From positions 1 through 8,906 of the forward strand of contig CAZVKL010000039.1 in assembly GCA_964627845.1 (NCBI GenBank): DNA of 8,906 nt, given 5' to 3'. The translations under genes were made by a program, and so were the position numbers. The stretch is from DUUI01 sp964627845. GTDB taxonomy: Bacteria > Bacillota_I > Bacilli_A > Erysipelotrichales > Erysipelotrichaceae. The notes below the pieces were generated by a model, which saw nothing but the letters and a program-made list of their open reading frames with translations, was not told the DNA's origin and ran no database searches. Position 1 is the stretch's first letter, and each line of letters starts with the position of its first letter. Positions 7,555-8,906 of the stretch are shown piece after piece.

Positions 7555-7581
7555 ATTGATGATCTCCTTTCTCAATTATTC

Positions 7582-7607
7582 TGTTACATTCATTATACAA
7601 TGTAACA
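7582..7607. promoter_or_regulatory. Perfect 9-base inverted repeat spanning the glgC -10 box (candidate operator)
   Basis: Arms TGTTACATT (7582-7590) and AATGTAACA (7599-7607) are exact reverse complements separated by eight bases. The spacer contains the whole -10 box of the glgC promoter. A dimeric regulator bound here would block RNA polymerase, so repression of glycogen synthesis is the simplest reading. It does not match the CcpA cre consensus and I cannot assign it to a known regulator. The predicted transcription start falls inside the promoter-distal arm, so the repeat cannot form a hairpin in mRNA made from this promoter. It could fold in read-through RNA from folT, but no U tract follows to make it a terminator. 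Confidence 0.55.
7592..7597 (-). promoter_or_regulatory. Putative -10 box of the glgCDA promoter
   Basis: A perfect TATAAT lies on the minus strand 38 bases before the glgC ATG. Transcription would start near 7584-7586, leaving a leader of about 30 bases that includes the glgC ribosome binding site. At the usual 17-base spacing the -35 region reads TATTAA, a poor match to TTGACA, so the promoter may be weak or need an activator. The gap between folT and glgC is otherwise only 79 bases. Confidence 0.6.
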
Positions 7608-7633
7608 CACTAATTTAATAGGAAATCAAAGCT

Positions 7634-8431
7634 TTATTTCGTCAATTGTTTATTGAAAAGGGTCTTCGCCAAACCATAGCCAACACTATGCAAGACAAAG
7701 ATCATAAAGATTCCCTCCACCACTCTAGGCACAAGACTCAAAAGAACTGGAATCTCCAAGATAATGAACAACCACAGGGACGTCAACACCATCTCAACCA
7801 ATAGTTCACAAATAATCACAATCCTTAAAAACTTAAAACTAAAGGCATCCTTAGCCACACGATTAGTCAAAAACAAGAGTAAAACACTCACCAAAACCAA
7901 GGCAATGCTCACCCCTAATTTAGTCGAAGTCGTCAGAGACAACATCTCACGATTAATTCTAAACTCAGGAACAAACCACACCAAACCAATTGAGATAATT
8001 GCCAAAACAACAATAAACATCTGGGTCATCAAATTATAGTTCTTACCAACATTGCTTCTCACCACAATACCAGAGATTGTCCCCACCAACATTAAGTTGA
8101 AGGTAAACCCCAAAAACGGAAACGCAGTCGGAGCCAACAATAACTGAATCATATCAATCATAAACCCAGCCAAAAATCCCCAAGCTGGACCAAACAACAT
8201 CCCTATAAACATAATCGGTAATGTATCAAAATTAATCTGAAACGACTCAGGACCAAGCAGTGGTAAATCAATCTTTAACCAAGATCCCAGCAAGATTGAA
8301 ATTACCATCAACAAAGCCACCTGTGTCATTATCTTAGGGGTCATCTTCAAAGGATACTTCCTAAAAACAAATACCCCTAGAGCGACCATCAACAGGCCAA
8401 TTATAACTTGACTAATCCACACTAAATTCAT
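7634..8431 (-). CDS. folT: FolT-like ECF transporter S component (folate uptake), extended form
   Basis: Integral membrane protein, probably the substrate-binding S component that works with the shared EcfA-EcfA'-EcfT energising module to import folate. The family signature lies at about 54-125: IDLPLLGPESFQINFDTLPIMFIGMLFGP in outline, then GFLAGFMIDMIQLLLAPTAFPFLGFTFNLML. A C-terminal block at 215-250 (TSLWLFIIL, then LVPRVVEGIFMIFVLHSV) matches the typical FolT end. FolT proteins usually have about 170-180 residues; this one has 265. The excess is an extra N-terminal hydrophobic helix (about 1-23) and a middle stretch (about 128-200) with two more predicted membrane helices. The ATG at 8431 lies inside the end of folC (20-base overlap), with GAGG seven bases ahead. 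The neighbour folC, which traps folate as polyglutamate, supports folate as substrate, though related S components carry other vitamins. Confidence 0.82.
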   Translation of the reverse strand: MNLVWISQVIIGLLMVALGVFVFRKYPLKMTPKIMTQVALLMVISILLGSWLKIDLPLLGPESFQINFDTLPIMFIGMLFGPAWGFLAGFMIDMIQLLLAPTAFPFLGFTFNLMLVGTISGIVVRSNVGKNYNLMTQMFIVVLAIISIGLVWFVPEFRINREMLSLTTSTKLGVSIALVLVSVLLLFLTNRVAKDAFSFKFLRIVIICELLVEMVLTSLWLFIILEIPVLLSLVPRVVEGIFMIFVLHSVGYGLAKTLFNKQLTK

Positions 8432-8906
8432 GTCTTACCTCACTAATAAAATATAAAGAACCCGTAATAATCAACGTTCCATCCTGGGCTAATTGTTGAC
8501 CAATTTTAATCGCCTCTTTAAAGTCTTCAATCGCCATAATTTGATTATTAATCTTTAAATTCTGAGCACTCTGAGCACGATAAAAATCAAACTCACTCAC
8601 AATTAACTGATCGGCCACTTCCTGTAGTTTACGAGTCATCGACTCCGTCTCCTTGTCTTTAAGCGCCGCAAACAACACAATCAAAGGTTTAGGCAATTCT
8701 CTAATCGACTCAATCAAGACCTTAATCCCATCCTCATTATGCGCCCCATCAATAATCGTCAGCGGTCGATCACTCACCACCTCAAAACGACCCTTCCATA
8801 AGGTCGACTCTAAACCCTTCACAATATTCTCTGTACTAAACTTTAAAATATTCTGTTTATTCAACTGATAACAGGTCTCAAACGCCAACGCCGCATTTCT
8901 AAACTG
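8412..8906 (-). CDS. folC: Folylpolyglutamate synthase / dihydrofolate synthase, C-terminal part (5' end outside window)
   Basis: Mur-ligase-family enzyme that adds glutamate to folates (and to dihydropteroate where it is bifunctional), which keeps them in the cell. Only about 164 C-terminal residues are present, against roughly 420-440 for the family. The frame is open through the right edge, reading QFRNAALAFETC, which corresponds to the conserved Q..NA..A segment at the start of the glutamate-ligase domain. TIIDGAHNEDGIKVLIES (near 8753-8700) is the conserved DGAHN-DG motif, followed by LIVLFAALKDKE and a TLIITGSLYFISEVR end, both typical of FolC. An in-frame TTG at 8888 is an internal codon, not the start. 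The gene overlaps folT by 20 bases, so the two are one operon. Confidence 0.93.
   Translation of the reverse strand, partial: QFRNAALAFETCYQLNKQNILKFSTENIVKGLESTLWKGRFEVVSDRPLTIIDGAHNEDGIKVLIESIRELPKPLIVLFAALKDKETESMTRKLQEVADQLIVSEFDFYRAQSAQNLKINNQIMAIEDFKEAIKIGQQLAQDGTLIITGSLYFISEVRHEFSVD

Noticed and set aside
7582..7607. Inverted repeat as a folT terminator
   Set aside because: No T tract follows on the minus strand and a promoter -10 box lies in the spacer, so an operator role fits better.
8563..8580. Tandem CTGAGCACT/CTGAGCACG repeat
   Set aside because: Only two short copies inside folC, encoding a Ser-Ala-Gln-Ser-Ala-Gln stretch; no sign of a larger repeat array.

Overview
The window looks like chromosome from a low-GC Gram-positive bacterium, most likely a member of the Lactobacillales; Carnobacteriaceae or Aerococcaceae would fit, but the family is a guess. 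The reasons are strong AGGAG-type ribosome binding sites, tight gene packing, a Bacillus-type GlgC paired with GlgD, and a folate-type ECF transporter S component next to folC. Every gene I can support lies on the minus strand, so transcription runs from high to low coordinates.

In order of transcription, the right end (8906 to 7634) holds the C-terminal part of folC (folylpolyglutamate/dihydrofolate synthase), overlapping an unusually long FolT-like membrane protein. Together they suggest folate uptake followed by intracellular polyglutamylation. A 79-base gap then carries a promoter whose -10 box sits inside a perfect 9-base inverted repeat. Next comes a compact glycogen synthesis operon, glgC-glgD-glgA (7554 to 3863). 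glgC and glgD overlap by ATGA, and glgA begins 12 bases after glgD with a TTG codon. GlgC and GlgD should form the ADP-glucose pyrophosphorylase and GlgA the glycogen synthase. Branching enzyme (glgB) and phosphorylase (glgP) are not in the cluster, which ends in a clear terminator just past glgA.

The stretch from 3862 to 3484 has no large gene. It holds the glgA terminator, a short very hydrophobic reading frame (41 codons from its only ATG, longer if an unusual start or a frameshift is used), a second hairpin terminator, and a probable promoter. From 3483 to the left edge lies an AT-rich type I restriction-modification locus. A GIY-YIG nuclease-like protein with a DUF4357-type C-terminus is followed 15 bases later by hsdM, a long-form type I DNA adenine methyltransferase that runs off the window after 847 codons. 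hsdS and hsdR would be expected beyond the left edge.

The base composition differs sharply between the folate/glycogen part and the restriction part, so the restriction locus was probably acquired and sits just downstream of the glycogen operon. I see no RNA genes, insertion sequences, CRISPR arrays or origins. Nothing here is a convincing wholly new system. The points most worth a second look are the tiny hydrophobic frame between two terminators, the operator-like palindrome on the glgC promoter, and the nuclease-like gene that leads the hsdM operon.
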